A stretch of DNA of 64,000 bases from Neorhizobium galegae bv. orientalis str. HAMBI 540 (GCF_000731315.1 NZ_HG938353.1:1116001-1180000), one strand, 5' to 3'. Positions 1-7,877 are shown, counted from the first letter of the stretch. Program-made: numbers and translations. Notes: generated by a model not told the origin, from the sequence alone.

Positions 1-66
1 GTGCGCAACGTGGTCTCCAGCTTTGTCCTGCGCGAGCTGAAATCGACGACCGAACTGCCGATATGA
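1..66 (+). CDS. Lrp/AsnC-family transcriptional regulator, C-terminal end (partial)
   Basis: Only the last 21 codons are present, ending in TGA at 64-66. The residues (SSFVLRELKSTTELPI at the end) resemble the C-terminal strand and tail of Lrp/AsnC regulators, where a hydrophobic strand is followed by K-x-T-T-x-L-P. In that family this region belongs to the RAM ligand-binding and oligomerisation domain. The DNA-binding part lies outside the window. The gene converges on rpsI and shares the terminator at 83-110. The call rests on a short tail, so it is tentative. Confidence 0.5.
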   Translation: MRNVVSSFVLRELKSTTELPI

Positions 67-82
67 GAAAGCCTACAAACGA

Positions 83-110
83 AAAAGGCGGAGCCGAAGC
101 CCCGCCTTTT
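83..110. terminator. Bidirectional rho-independent terminator
   Basis: A perfect 9-bp stem, AAAAGGCGG (83-91) with CCGCCTTTT (102-110), encloses a 10-nt loop. The A-run on one side and T-run on the other let it work in both directions, for the partial regulator on the plus strand and for rplM-rpsI on the minus strand. Confidence 0.8.
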
Positions 111-132
111 GAAAGTCTGAAACCAGAAGCGA

Positions 133-600
133 TTAACGCTTGGAGAACTGGAAGGAGCGGCGGGCCTTTGCCTTACCGTACTTCTTACGCTCGACCACGC
201 GGCTGTCGCGGGTCAGGAAGCCACCCTTCTTGAGCACGCCGCGAAGGCCCGGCTCGAAGTAGGTGAGTGCCTTGGAGACGCCGTGACGAACAGCGCCGGC
301 CTGGCCGGAGAGACCGCCACCGGTGACGGTCGCGACGATGTCGAACTGGCCGGTGCGGGCAGCGGCGATAACCGGCTGCTGCAGGATCATCTGCAGGACG
401 GGACGGGCGAAGTAGGTCGAGAAGTCACGACCGTTGACCGTGATCTTGCCGGTGCCGGCCTTGACCCAGACGCGGGCGACGGCGTTCTTGCGCTTGCCGG
501 TCGCGTAGGAGCGGCCGAGGCTGTCGACTTTGCGGACATAGACCGGAGCGGCAGCTTCGGAAGCCGGCGCGAGGTCCTTCAGGGAGGAAAGATCGGCCAT
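133..600 (-). CDS. rpsI: 30S ribosomal protein S9
   Basis: 155-residue ribosomal protein S9 of the small subunit, whose C-terminal tail reaches toward the P-site tRNA. The core begins with [14 protein letters not shown], the S9 signature. It ends with the basic tail [14 protein letters not shown], with the terminal K-R typical of S9. An N-terminal extension of about 28 residues (Ala/Pro-rich) is common in alphaproteobacterial S9. It lies 2 bp downstream of rplM on the same strand, the widely conserved L13-S9 operon. Transcription probably ends at the hairpin at 83-110. Confidence 0.97.
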   Translation of the reverse strand: MADLSSLKDLAPASEAAAPVYVRKVDSLGRSYATGKRKNAVARVWVKAGTGKITVNGRDFSTYFARPVLQMILQQPVIAAARTGQFDIVATVTGGGLSGQAGAVRHGVSKALTYFEPGLRGVLKKGGFLTRDSRVVERKKYGKAKARRSFQFSKR

Positions 601-602
601 TA

Positions 603-1067
603 TCAGGCGCTCCTTACGTTCTTGCTGTTCAGCGATGCCACGTCGAGGGCGACCGGCTGCTGTGCTTCATGGGGATGGTTGGAACCGGCGTAGACGCGCA
701 GGTTCTTCATCTGGCGACGGCCGAGCGGGCCACGGGGAACCATGCGCTCAACAGCCTTCTCGATAACGCGCTCCGGAAAGCGGCCTTCGATGATCTGGCG
801 CGCGGTGCGCTCCTTGATGCCACCCGGGTAACCGGTGTGCCAGTAGTAGGTCTTGTCGGAATATTTCTTGCCGGTGAGGACGCACTTTTCCGCATTGATG
901 ATGATGACGTTGTCGCCATCATCGACGTGCGGGGTAAAGGTGGCCTTGTGCTTGCCGCGGAGCCGGTTGGCGACGATGGTGGCGAGGCGACCGACAACGA
1001 GGCCTTCGGCATCGATGATCACCCACTTCTTCACCACCTCTGCAGGCTTCTGAACGAAGGTTGACAT
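603..1067 (-). CDS. rplM: 50S ribosomal protein L13
   Basis: 154-residue L13, an early-assembly protein of the large subunit. The chosen ATG (1065-1067) gives [15 protein letters not shown], the usual alphaproteobacterial start. The reading frame stays open upstream to 1229, but that extension has no L13 homology and contains the promoter. Visible signatures are [18 protein letters not shown] near residues 24-41, HTGYPGG, and the [13 protein letters not shown] segment near the C-terminus. It is followed after 2 bp by rpsI. A sigma70-type promoter at 1201-1229 would give a leader of roughly 125 nt. Confidence 0.97.
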   Translation of the reverse strand: MSTFVQKPAEVVKKWVIIDAEGLVVGRLATIVANRLRGKHKATFTPHVDDGDNVIIINAEKCVLTGKKYSDKTYYWHTGYPGGIKERTARQIIEGRFPERVIEKAVERMVPRGPLGRRQMKNLRVYAGSNHPHEAQQPVALDVASLNSKNVRSA

Positions 1068-1200
1068 GTTTTTAACTCTTTCTTCTAGGACCCGTGACAT
1101 CCGAAACCTTCGAATGCAGGGCGTTTCTTGTTGCTTGGATTGCCATGGCTGACGCCGGCAAAAAAGAAAGGGGGCCGAAACGGTCCGCGATCTGGGGCGG

Positions 1201-1229
1201 CTTATACCGAGGGAGGCCGAAAGCGTCAA
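1201..1229 (-). promoter_or_regulatory. Sigma70-type promoter of rplM-rpsI
   Basis: On the minus strand TTGACG (complement of 1224-1229) is followed after exactly 17 bp by TATAAG (complement of 1201-1206). Both hexamers are close to consensus with ideal spacing. It is the best promoter-like sequence upstream of rplM. The start of transcription would fall near 1194, leaving a leader of about 127 nt before the L13 start codon. Confidence 0.65.
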
Positions 1230-1842
1230 GGTGATGGTTTTGCGCTGCTGAAAAATAGAGCAAGTAAAATCAATGACTTATTCATGTGGTTATATGATAC
1301 CACAGTTTTCTGAATGAAATTCGGACGCCGTTGATGCCGGAATGCTTCTGCTCATCGTAGCCGTTGAGCGAGGGCTCGATTGGGCTGTTGGCCTTATGTG
1401 CCGATGGGAAAGAAAACCCATCCCCATACCGGGAGTTCCATCCAGGAACCGCCCTGTCGGAAGCTCGCAAAGACCCGCTGACATGAACGCGATCTGCGCC
1501 ATTTATCCCGCGTATCGCTTGCCTGGCCTGCATCCTGGAATTGTGCTGAGCGAAAGATGGCAGGCGGGCGCAATTGGCAGAATAGGCGCTTTCTTGAAGG
1601 TTTTACAACGGATTTCACACATGAATAGCTGTCAATCACTCACGTTTTAAGCAGATCCACTGCGGAAAAGAAAAACTGACAAATGTTCAGAAAAATAAAT
1701 TTGCCTACTAAAATCTAGTAGCACTTTCTAATTCAACCATAAGATGGTGCTAATATGTACGGGTACAAAAGAGGGGAATTCCGCGAACTTGTGCAGAACA
1801 TGGCGTGCTGAGCATTCTCGAATTTTGGAGTCAAGAAGCCGA
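1230..1842. other. Gene-free stretch with an AT-rich segment
   Basis: About 610 bp upstream of the rplM promoter hold no convincing gene. The open frames here (for example 1342-1650 on the plus strand) have no recognisable domain, signal peptide or good ribosome-binding site. Between about 1650 and 1780 the DNA is markedly richer in A and T than its surroundings. That part carries a small perfect inverted repeat, CTACTA-AAATC-TAGTAG at 1705-1721. The segment may be a remnant of foreign DNA or hold an unrecognised small RNA; the sequence does not decide. Confidence 0.4.
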
Positions 1843-2202
1843 CTAAAATCTCAGGCAACCTGCCTGTAGAGGAAAACAATCTTCTGGGTCGGGTCTTCTT
1901 TTGCAGGCACGAACGGGACAGCTCGGTGTGTCGGCCGTCGGCACCGTCGCCCGGTCGGCGAACTCATGGCCGTCGCAATAGCCGCTGTCGATGACATAGC
2001 GGTCATAGAGTGTCATCCGCGCCTTGTTGCGGGACGGGTAACGCAGGATCACCGCGCCCTCCCGACCGATCGCCCGCTGCACGGCGGCGCAGGACATGCC
2101 GGTGGAATTGTAGCGCGAGATCGCGGCAGCCGGTCCAGACGAGAGGAGGGTGCCGCAGGCAATGACCGCAAGGCAGCCGAGAAATTTTTTCATGATCCTC
2201 AT
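1843..2202 (-). CDS. Small exported cysteine-containing protein, function unknown
   Basis: A 119-residue protein I do not recognise by name. Residues 1-27 form a Sec-type signal peptide: MRIMKK, a hydrophobic core (FLGCLAVIACGTLLSS), then GPAAA-I with an AxA cleavage site. The mature part has about six cysteines (in GMSCAA, GYCDGH, PSCPVRACKRR, EDC and AGC), suggesting disulfide bonds in the periplasm. The order S-C-x-x-x-Q-x-x-I, a YDRYV motif, then a Cys-rich tail, resembles short secreted proteins common in rhizobia. It is divergent from the CoA-binding gene at 2281. Confidence 0.6.
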   Translation of the reverse strand: MRIMKKFLGCLAVIACGTLLSSGPAAAISRYNSTGMSCAAVQRAIGREGAVILRYPSRNKARMTLYDRYVIDSGYCDGHEFADRATVPTADTPSCPVRACKRRPDPEDCFPLQAGCLRF

Positions 2203-2280
2203 CCCTTTTGACGAGACGCGGACTTACATAGCGCAGAAGCACCGCGCCGCCAGAGGCGCATTGTTGCGGGAGCCGCCGTC

Positions 2281-2709
2281 ATGAACCATGACCATTATGA
2301 CAGTGCCTATATCGCCGATATCTTGAAGAGCACCAGGACCATTGCGCTGCTCGGCGCATCCCCAAATCCCGACAGGCCGAGCAATCGTGTCATGGGGTTT
2401 CTGCTTTCCAAGGGCTATACGGTGTTTCCGGTCAATCCCGGCCAGGCAGGCAAGCAGATCCTCGGCCAGACGGTCTACAGGACGCTGGCGGACGTGCCGC
2501 AGCCGGTCGATATGGTCGATGTCTTTCGGGCCGCCGAGTATCTGGACGGCGTGATCGACGAGGCTATCGGGCTTGAAACCAGGCCGAAGGTGATCTGGGG
2601 CCAGCTCAGCGTCCGTGACGACAAGGCCGCCGAAAAGGCGGAAGCCGCCGGCATCAAGGTCGTCATGGATCGCTGCCCGGCGATCGAGTATCCCCGTCTG
2701 GTTGCCTGA
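2281..2709 (+). CDS. CoA-binding protein (YccU type)
   Basis: 142-residue stand-alone CoA-binding Rossmann-fold protein, related to the nucleotide-binding half of succinyl-CoA synthetase alpha. Near residues 20-30 is TIALLGASPNPDRPS, the phosphate-binding loop, followed by [18 protein letters not shown], the second Rossmann strand. PVDMVDVFR and VIWGQLSV are further family landmarks. The C-terminal DRCPAIEYPRL is typical of the YccU group, where a cysteine follows V-M-D-R. Length matches the family. The cellular role of these proteins is not established. In rhizobia they often lie next to O-acetylhomoserine sulfhydrylase genes, as here. Confidence 0.85.
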   Translation: MNHDHYDSAYIADILKSTRTIALLGASPNPDRPSNRVMGFLLSKGYTVFPVNPGQAGKQILGQTVYRTLADVPQPVDMVDVFRAAEYLDGVIDEAIGLETRPKVIWGQLSVRDDKAAEKAEAAGIKVVMDRCPAIEYPRLVA

Positions 2710-2742
2710 GACGACCGCCTGGGTTCGCCGCCGGGCGTCCGG

Positions 2743-3180
2743 CTATTTGGCGAGCAGTTCCGGTCGGCTGCGCATGTCGTCGAGCAGTTCGGCGTTGCCG
2801 CAATAGCTTGCGAAGTCCACGGCGGCGCTGCCGTCGGCCAGTTCGCGCCGGCAGCGGGTCTTCTCGCCGCAATGGACGCAGGTCACGTGCATTTCGCGGA
2901 ATTCCACCGGCTCCTCCAGCCTGGCTTCTTCCGGATCGATGTTGAGCAGCTTCATCAGCGCCAGCATTTCGTCGGCCGCATGCGGGCCTTTGGCGATCAG
3001 TTCGCGCAGTTCCTGTTCCGACAACGCGTTGTCCTGCGCCAGCAGCTTGACGGTTTCGTCGTCGAGGCTGGCGAGAAGCTTGGCTTCGTTGATCGCCGCC
3101 CAGGTGGCGGAACACCAGCGCTTTAGTCTGTCGGTGAGATTTTCCGGTTTGGGGTCAAGGGTGGGAATTGTGTTGTCCAT
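2743..3180 (-). CDS. DUF6455-like protein, putatively FNR/FixK-controlled
   Basis: 145-residue soluble protein that looks like the DUF6455 type; its function is unknown. The C-terminal half carries an ordered set of cysteines: MHVTCVHCGEKTRCRREL (C-x2-C-x5-C), then SYCGNAELL. This resembles a metal or redox site. The N-terminal half is helical and acidic (LSEQELRELIAKGPHAADEM). The start at 3178-3180 is chosen because GAGAGGAG precedes it; an upstream in-frame start at 3246 would run through the FNR-type box. The gene is divergent from metY. The box at 3233-3246 and a TATCCT element (complement of 3206-3211) fit an activator-dependent promoter. Confidence 0.7.
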   Translation of the reverse strand: MDNTIPTLDPKPENLTDRLKRWCSATWAAINEAKLLASLDDETVKLLAQDNALSEQELRELIAKGPHAADEMLALMKLLNIDPEEARLEEPVEFREMHVTCVHCGEKTRCRRELADGSAAVDFASYCGNAELLDDMRSRPELLAK

Positions 3181-3232
3181 TGCAAACTCCTCTCTATTTC
3201 CCCGGAGGATAGGTTCCGGAGAACGATATACC

Positions 3233-3246
3233 TTGATCGTGATCAA
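3233..3246. promoter_or_regulatory. FNR/FixK-type binding site
   Basis: TTGATCGTGATCAA matches the FNR/FixK consensus TTGAT-N4-ATCAA exactly. Its centre (3239.5) is about 40.5 bp upstream of a start point (about 3199) predicted from TATCCT on the minus strand. That is the class II activator position for the DUF6455-like gene. From metY the centre is 65 bp upstream of the start codon. Confidence 0.65.
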
Positions 3247-3304
3247 CCGCCGGGGTCTGTTGGAGCGCTAACGATCAGGCGCCATTTCAAGGGGAGGGAC
3301 TAAC

Positions 3305-4588
3305 ATGCCGACACTCAATCCGGGGTTTTCGACGCTGGCCGTGCATGCGGGCGCGCAACCCGACCCGACGACGGGGGCGCGGGTGACGCCGATCTACCAG
3401 ACGACCGCTTTCGTCTTCAACGACGCGGACCACGCAGCCGCCCTTTTCGGCCTGCAGCAGTTCGGCAATATCTACACCCGCATCATGAACCCGACCCAGG
3501 CCGTGCTCGAGGAACGGGTGGCGGCGCTCGAGGGCGGCACCGCGGCGCTCGCGGTCGCCTCCGGCCATGCCGCCCAGATGCTGACTTTCCACACGATCAT
3601 GCAGCCGGGCGACAATTTCATCGCGGCGCGAAAGCTCTATGGCGGCTCGATCAACCAGTTCGGCAATGCCTTCAAGAGTTTCGACTGGCAGGTGCGCTGG
3701 GCCGATACCGACGATCCGGCAAGCTTCGAGGCTGGCATCGACGAGCGTACCCGCGCGATCTTTATCGAGAGCCTGGCCAATCCCGCCGGCACGTTCGTGG
3801 ATATCGCGGCGATCGCCGAGGTGGCGCATCGGCGGGGCATTCCGCTGATCGTCGACAACACCATGGCGACGCCCTATCTCGTCCGGCCGCTCGAGCACGG
3901 CGCCGATATCGTCATCCACTCGCTGACCAAGTTCATGGGCGGCCATGGCAATTCCATGGGCGGCGTGATCGTTGACGGCGGCACTTTCAACTGGTCGAAA
4001 TCGGGCAATTATCCGATGCTCTCGGAGCCCCGTGCCGAATATGGCGGCATCGTCCTGTACCAGGCTTTCGGCAATATCGGCTTTGCCATCGCCTGCCGCG
4101 TGCTGGGCCTGCGCGATATGGGGCCGGCGATTTCGCCTTTCAACGCGTTCATGATCCTGACCGGCATCGAAACGCTGCCGCTCAGGATGCAGAAACACTG
4201 CGACAACGCCGTTGCCGTCGCCAGATGGCTGAAGGCGCATCCGAAGGTCGCCTGGGTCAGTTATTCCGGCCTGGAGGAAGATCCGAACCACGCCCTGCAG
4301 AGGCGGTATTCGCCGAAGGGCGCCGGCTCGGTGTTCACCTTCGGCGTCACCGGCGGCTACGAGGCAGGCAAGACGCTGGTCGAGGGCCTGCAGCTGTTCT
4401 CCCACCTCGCCAATATCGGCGACACCCGTTCGCTGGTCATTCACCCGGCCTCGACGACGCACCGGCAACTGAGCGAAGAGCAGCTGATCGCTGCCGGTGC
4501 CGGGCCGGACGTGGTGCGCCTGTCGATCGGCATCGAGGATGCCGCCGACATCATTGCCGACCTCGACCAGGCTTTGTCGAAAATCTGA
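3305..4588 (+). CDS. metY: O-acetylhomoserine aminocarboxypropyltransferase (sulfhydrylase)
   Basis: 427-residue PLP enzyme of the Cys/Met metabolism family. It joins O-acetyl-L-homoserine with sulfide (or methanethiol) to give homocysteine (or methionine) in the cytoplasm. Visible motifs are the N-terminal [18 protein letters not shown], the substrate/PLP region [24 protein letters not shown] (in part), and [10 protein letters not shown] with the Schiff-base lysine at residue 209. The long insert after the lysine (residues about 225-260) and total length near 430 favour MetY over the shorter MetB/MetZ. GGGGAGGG lies upstream of the ATG. It is divergent from the DUF6455-like gene across an FNR-type box. 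Confidence 0.9.
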   Translation: MPTLNPGFSTLAVHAGAQPDPTTGARVTPIYQTTAFVFNDADHAAALFGLQQFGNIYTRIMNPTQAVLEERVAALEGGTAALAVASGHAAQMLTFHTIMQPGDNFIAARKLYGGSINQFGNAFKSFDWQVRWADTDDPASFEAGIDERTRAIFIESLANPAGTFVDIAAIAEVAHRRGIPLIVDNTMATPYLVRPLEHGADIVIHSLTKFMGGHGNSMGGVIVDGGTFNWSKSGNYPMLSEPRAEYGGIVLYQAFGNIGFAIACRVLGLRDMGPAISPFNAFMILTGIETLPLRMQKHCDNAVAVARWLKAHPKVAWVSYSGLEEDPNHALQRRYSPKGAGSVFTFGVTGGYEAGKTLVEGLQLFSHLANIGDTRSLVIHPASTTHRQLSEEQLIAAGAGPDVVRLSIGIEDAADIIADLDQALSKI

Positions 4589-4603
4589 GGGAAGGTTTTG
4601 GCG

Positions 4604-5317
4604 TCAGGCGCCAAAACCGCCGTCGATCGTCTGCAGGGAGCCGGTGATGAAGCCGGCTTCCGGACCGGCGAGATAAGCGGCAAGACCGGCGATCTCTTCC
4701 GCACGGCCGTGGCGCTTGATGGCCATGAAGCCGTGCATGAAGTCGCTCATCGGTCCGTCTTCCGGGTTCATGTCGGTGGAGGTCGGGCCGGGCTGGATGA
4801 CGTTGACGGTGATGTTGCGGTCGCCGAAATCGCGGGCGAGACCGCGCGCCATGCCCTGCATGGCAGACTTGGTGAGCGCATAAGCGGCTCCGCCGGCAAA
4901 CGGCATGCGGTCGCCATTGACCGAACCGATGACGATGATCCGGCTGCCGTCCGGCATGCTGCGGGCGGCTTCCACGGCCGCATGGTAGGGCGCGCGAACA
5001 TTGACATCGATCATCCGGTCGACCGCGTCGGGGTCGAGATCCAGCGGATTGCCGAGCGCCAGCGTGCCGGCACTGATGACCAGAATGTCCAGCGGGCCGG
5101 CCTCACGCACCGTGCCGATCACGGCCGCGCGGTCTGCCGCATCCGACCGGGCAGCCTTGGCGCCGGTTTCGACGGCAAGAGCGTCGGCGGCATCCTTGGA
5201 GCCGGCATAGGTGAATGTCACGTCGGCGCCGTCACCGGCAAAGCGGCGGACGATTGCTGCCCCGATGCCGCGGCTGCCGCCCAGAACCAGCGCTTTCTTT
5301 CCATGGAAGTCAGTCAT
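4604..5317 (-). CDS. bdcA: SDR-family protein of the BdcA type
   Basis: 237-residue short-chain dehydrogenase/reductase with the cofactor loop GGSRGIG at residues 13-19 and a catalytic set Ser132, Tyr146, Lys150 (YALTK). It resembles E. coli BdcA closely along its length: VLGGSRGIGAAIVRRF, FTYAGSKDAA, APYHAAVEAAR, IIVIGSVNGDRMP, and the terminal TIDGGFGA. E. coli BdcA is described as a c-di-GMP-binding biofilm-dispersal mediator; whether that holds here is inference. It is divergent from a BdcR-like repressor gene, as in E. coli. The promoter region carries an operator at 5352-5367. Confidence 0.8.
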   Translation of the reverse strand: MTDFHGKKALVLGGSRGIGAAIVRRFAGDGADVTFTYAGSKDAADALAVETGAKAARSDAADRAAVIGTVREAGPLDILVISAGTLALGNPLDLDPDAVDRMIDVNVRAPYHAAVEAARSMPDGSRIIVIGSVNGDRMPFAGGAAYALTKSAMQGMARGLARDFGDRNITVNVIQPGPTSTDMNPEDGPMSDFMHGFMAIKRHGRAEEIAGLAAYLAGPEAGFITGSLQTIDGGFGA

Positions 5318-5351
5318 TGTCGTGTCTCCTTCAAAGAGGCTTGAGATTTAA

Positions 5352-5367
5352 TGTAATGAACGCTACA
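5352..5367. promoter_or_regulatory. Putative BdcR-type operator 1
   Basis: TGTAATGAACGCTACA is an inverted repeat with perfect TGTA...TACA ends. It recurs with one change at 5399-5414 in the same divergent intergenic region, so it is a likely binding site for the TetR-type regulator at 5403. It sits 35 bp upstream of the bdcA start codon. Confidence 0.65.
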
Positions 5368-5398
5368 TAAATCTAACGGGCAGTGCAGTCAAGGATTT

Positions 5399-5414
5399 TG
5401 TAATGATCGCTACA
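5399..5414. promoter_or_regulatory. Putative BdcR-type operator 2, overlapping the regulator's start codon
   Basis: TGTAATGATCGCTACA differs by one base from operator 1 and lies 47 bp away, centre to centre. It covers the ATG (5403-5405) of the TetR-type gene. A bound repressor would sit on the beginning of its own coding sequence. Confidence 0.6.
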
Positions 5415-6005
5415 AAAAATGTTTCGCCGCGCGGTCGGCCGCGCGCTTTCGACAAGGAGGAGGCGCTGGCAAAAGCCCAGGCGCTGTTCCATGCGAAGGG
5501 ATACGATGCCTTGAGCGTCGCCGATCTCACCGAGGCGATCGGCATCAACCCGCCAAGCTTTTATGCCGCTTTCGGCAGCAAGGCGGAGCTCTACTCAGCC
5601 GCCTTGAAGCGTTACGAAGAAAGGGAGGGTCTGGATGTTCCAGGCGCCCTGGCAGCGGACAGACCGCTCGACGAAGGCGTGGCCGCGCTGCTGAGGCAGG
5701 CTGCAGACAACTACGGCAGCGGTGACGCGCCTGGCTGCATGGTGATCGAGGGAGCAAGAGGCACGGCTGACCCGCAGGCCTCCGACCAGGCCCGGCGCAT
5801 GCTGGACATGAGCCGCAAGGTCATCCACGCCGCAATCGCAGGCCGTGAACCGCAGCGTGCCGAAATCATCACCGACTACATCATGATGGCGATGTCCGGC
5901 CTCTCGGCGAGCGCCCGCAACGGCGTGCCGACAGACCGCCTGCGCGCACTGGCCGCAATCGCGTCCAACCAGCTTTCCCATCATCTGAAGGAGATAGGAC
6001 AATGA
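5403..6005 (+). CDS. TetR/AcrR-family repressor (BdcR-like)
   Basis: 200-residue TetR-family regulator. The N-terminal domain runs from GRPRAFDKEEALAKAQALF to the helix-turn-helix ADLTEAIGINPPSFYAAFGS (about residues 39-58). The variable C-terminal ligand domain contains GCMVIEGARG, close to the GCMVLEG segment of E. coli BdcR (YjgJ). AAGGA at 5391-5395 sets the start at 5403. That start codon is inside the second operator copy, so direct autorepression is likely. Divergent from the BdcA-like gene and overlapping the cupin gene by 4 bp, so the cupin is probably co-regulated. Confidence 0.82.
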   Translation: MIATKNVSPRGRPRAFDKEEALAKAQALFHAKGYDALSVADLTEAIGINPPSFYAAFGSKAELYSAALKRYEEREGLDVPGALAADRPLDEGVAALLRQAADNYGSGDAPGCMVIEGARGTADPQASDQARRMLDMSRKVIHAAIAGREPQRAEIITDYIMMAMSGLSASARNGVPTDRLRALAAIASNQLSHHLKEIGQ

Positions 6006-6346
6006 GCGCCTGGATCAAATTCGACCTCTCGTCGATCGCGCCGGAAGAGGGCGCCCCGGCACCGGACCGGCTGATCTCCGGCACCCCGACATTCCGCACA
6101 TGGAATTTCGAGGAAGCGGACGGCGGCCTCTATGTCGGCATCTGGGAGGCGACGCCCGGCAAGTGGCGGATCGTCTATGAGGAGTGGGAATATTTCCACA
6201 TCCTCTCCGGCCATTCGATCGTCACCGAGGAGGACGGCCCGGCGGTCCAGTTGAAGGCCGGCGACAGCATGATCCTCAGACCCGGCTTCAAGGGAACCTG
6301 GGAAGTCGTTGAAACGACTCGCAAGGATTACGTGATCAGGGTTTGA
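6002..6346 (+). CDS. Cupin-domain protein (DUF861/EutQ-like)
   Basis: 114-residue single-domain cupin. The core reads GIWEATPGKWRIVY, EYFHILSGHSIVTEEDG, then LKAGDSMILRPGFKGTWEV, the order seen in the DUF861 cupins. In cupin motif 1 the usual two metal-binding histidines are reduced to one (EYFHILSG), so metal binding is uncertain. Proteins of this type have no settled function. Its ATG overlaps the stop of the TetR-type gene (ATGA), which suggests one transcript and control by that repressor. Confidence 0.75.
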   Translation: MSAWIKFDLSSIAPEEGAPAPDRLISGTPTFRTWNFEEADGGLYVGIWEATPGKWRIVYEEWEYFHILSGHSIVTEEDGPAVQLKAGDSMILRPGFKGTWEVVETTRKDYVIRV

Positions 6347-6349
6347 GGA

Positions 6350-6844
6350 TCAGGCTTCTTCATCCCGCTTAAAGGCCTTTGTGAATTCATTTGACGAAAT
6401 GAACGCCAGCACCCGCCGCAATTCCTCCGACTTTTCCTTACCTAACGCCTTGTCGAAACGGTCCTGGGCCACCTGCCAGCGGGCGGTGAGGTTGCGTTGC
6501 ATGGCTGCGGCGGCGTCAGTCAGGCGGACGCGCTTGGCGCGGCGGTCTTGAGCGTCGGGCACCAGTTCCACCAGCCCGTCGCGGATCAGCGGCTTCAGCG
6601 TGTGGCCGAGCGCGGAGAGGTCCATGACCATCGCATCGGCGAGGTTCTTCAATGTAGGCTCGTTGGATCTGGCGATCTGCGACAAAAGGGAAAACTGCGT
6701 TCCCTTGAGGCCTGTATCGCCCATCGCATCCTCATAGAGTTGGCCGAGGTGCCGCGAGGCGCGGCGCACTGCGGTATTGCTGCAATGAAGCCAGACGCCG
6801 TCTTCGTTCTGCCCTTGCTTGTCCTGCTTGTTTTTGTCCGTCAT
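6350..6844 (-). CDS. MarR-family transcriptional regulator
   Basis: 164-residue winged-helix regulator. After a hydrophilic N-terminus (TDKNKQDKQGQNEDG) come the dimerisation helix, the recognition region PTLKNLADAMVMDLSALGHTL, and the wing LVELVPDAQDRRAKRVRLT, where D-x-R-R-x-K/R is the MarR hallmark. The ATG at 6842-6844 is preferred to one at 6898, since conserved residues begin later. Divergent from the SDR gene at 7030, which is its likely target. A perfect 12-bp palindrome at 6957-6968 lies between the two genes. Confidence 0.85.
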   Translation of the reverse strand: MTDKNKQDKQGQNEDGVWLHCSNTAVRRASRHLGQLYEDAMGDTGLKGTQFSLLSQIARSNEPTLKNLADAMVMDLSALGHTLKPLIRDGLVELVPDAQDRRAKRVRLTDAAAAMQRNLTARWQVAQDRFDKALGKEKSEELRRVLAFISSNEFTKAFKRDEEA

Positions 6845-6956
6845 GTCTCGTTCCGATCTTGTCGCGGGACAATGCCCGCTTTTGGCTGGCCCTTCCACTC
6901 CGATGAAAAATTTGCGGCCGCCTCTTGCAGCTTCAAATCGTGCCTTTCATATATAG

Positions 6957-6968
6957 TGGCATATGCCA
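6957..6968. promoter_or_regulatory. Palindrome, putative MarR-type operator
   Basis: TGGCATATGCCA is a perfect 12-bp palindrome. It lies 62 bp upstream of the SDR gene and 113 bp upstream of the divergent MarR-type gene, beside CATATATAG. The placement suits an operator shared by both promoters; no binding data exist. Confidence 0.45.
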
Positions 6969-7029
6969 GTAAATTCCAGATACTGAAGACGCCGGCAAGA
7001 ATTCCAGCGAAAACCAAAGGAGATGGACC

Positions 7030-7839
7030 ATGACCAACACCTCGAAACTCGGAACCGCACTCGTGACCGGCGCATCGTCGGGCATTGGCGCTACCTATGC
7101 GGAAAAGCTCGCCAAGCGCGGCTATGACCTCGTCCTCGTCGCCCGCGACGCGGACCGCCTGAAGGCGCTTGCCGCTCGGCTGGCAAGCGAACATGGGATC
7201 AAGGCGGACGTGCTACGTGCCGACCTCAGCCAGCGTGCCGATGTGCTCGCCGTTGACAAGCGCCTGCGCGAGGACGGCTCGATCACGCTCTTCATCAACA
7301 ATGCCGGCATTGGCCCGAAGGGTCCGCTGCTGAAGGCCGATCCGGATTATCTCGACCAGATGGTCGACCTCAACGTCACCGCCGCCAACCGCCTCGCCGT
7401 TGCGGCGGCCCAGGCCTTTGTCGCCCGGGGTAAGGGCGCCATCGTCAACATCGCCTCCGCCGTCGCGCTCGCCGCAGAATTCTTCAGCGGCACCTATGCC
7501 GCCAGCAAGGCCTTCGTACTGGCCTTGACGGAAGCCCTCGCTGCCGAATTGAAGGACACCGGCGTCTGGATCCAGGCGGTCCTGCCCGGCTATACCCGCA
7601 CCGAAATCTTCGATCGGGTTGGCGGCTCGATGGACAATCTCGACCCGAACTCGGTCATGGAAGTCGGCGACCTTGTCGATGCGGCGCTTGTGGGTCTCGA
7701 CCGCGGCGAACTCGTCACCATGCCGTCGCTTGCCGATACCCAGCTTTATGAGGCCTACACGACCGCCCGCGGCGGGCTTCGCCCCTACCTGTCGCTCAAC
7801 AAGCCGGCAACCCGCTACGGAGTTGTCGCTGGCGCCTGA
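7030..7839 (+). CDS. SDR-family oxidoreductase
   Basis: 269-residue classical short-chain dehydrogenase, probably NADP-dependent because an Arg (VARD) follows the second strand. TGASSGIG is at residues 13-20, NNAGIG near 90-95, the catalytic Ser at 143 and YAASK at 156-160. GYTRTEIFDR after the active site resembles the YqjQ/DltE-like subgroup acting on carbonyls of broad specificity; the substrate cannot be read from the sequence. AAAGGAG precedes the ATG. It is divergent from a MarR-type regulator and ends at a strong hairpin shared with the convergent P450. Confidence 0.85.
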   Translation: MTNTSKLGTALVTGASSGIGATYAEKLAKRGYDLVLVARDADRLKALAARLASEHGIKADVLRADLSQRADVLAVDKRLREDGSITLFINNAGIGPKGPLLKADPDYLDQMVDLNVTAANRLAVAAAQAFVARGKGAIVNIASAVALAAEFFSGTYAASKAFVLALTEALAAELKDTGVWIQAVLPGYTRTEIFDRVGGSMDNLDPNSVMEVGDLVDAALVGLDRGELVTMPSLADTQLYEAYTTARGGLRPYLSLNKPATRYGVVAGA

Positions 7840-7846
7840 TTGCGAA

Positions 7847-7877
7847 GTGCAACTGCGGCATAGGTCCGCAGTTGCAC
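7847..7877. terminator. Hairpin between convergent SDR and P450 genes
   Basis: A perfect 12-bp stem, GTGCAACTGCGG (7847-7858) with CCGCAGTTGCAC (7866-7877), encloses 7 nt. It is followed on the plus side by a short T-run (AATTTTGG). It lies 8 bp after the SDR stop and 19 bp from the P450 stop, so it can serve both genes. Confidence 0.7.

Noticed and set aside
3232..3300. Possible SAM-II-type riboswitch upstream of metY
   Set aside because: A 9-bp stem (3232-3240 with 3271-3279) could form, but the GCTAAA-type tail and loop residues of SAM-II are absent. The left arm is better explained by the FNR/FixK box.
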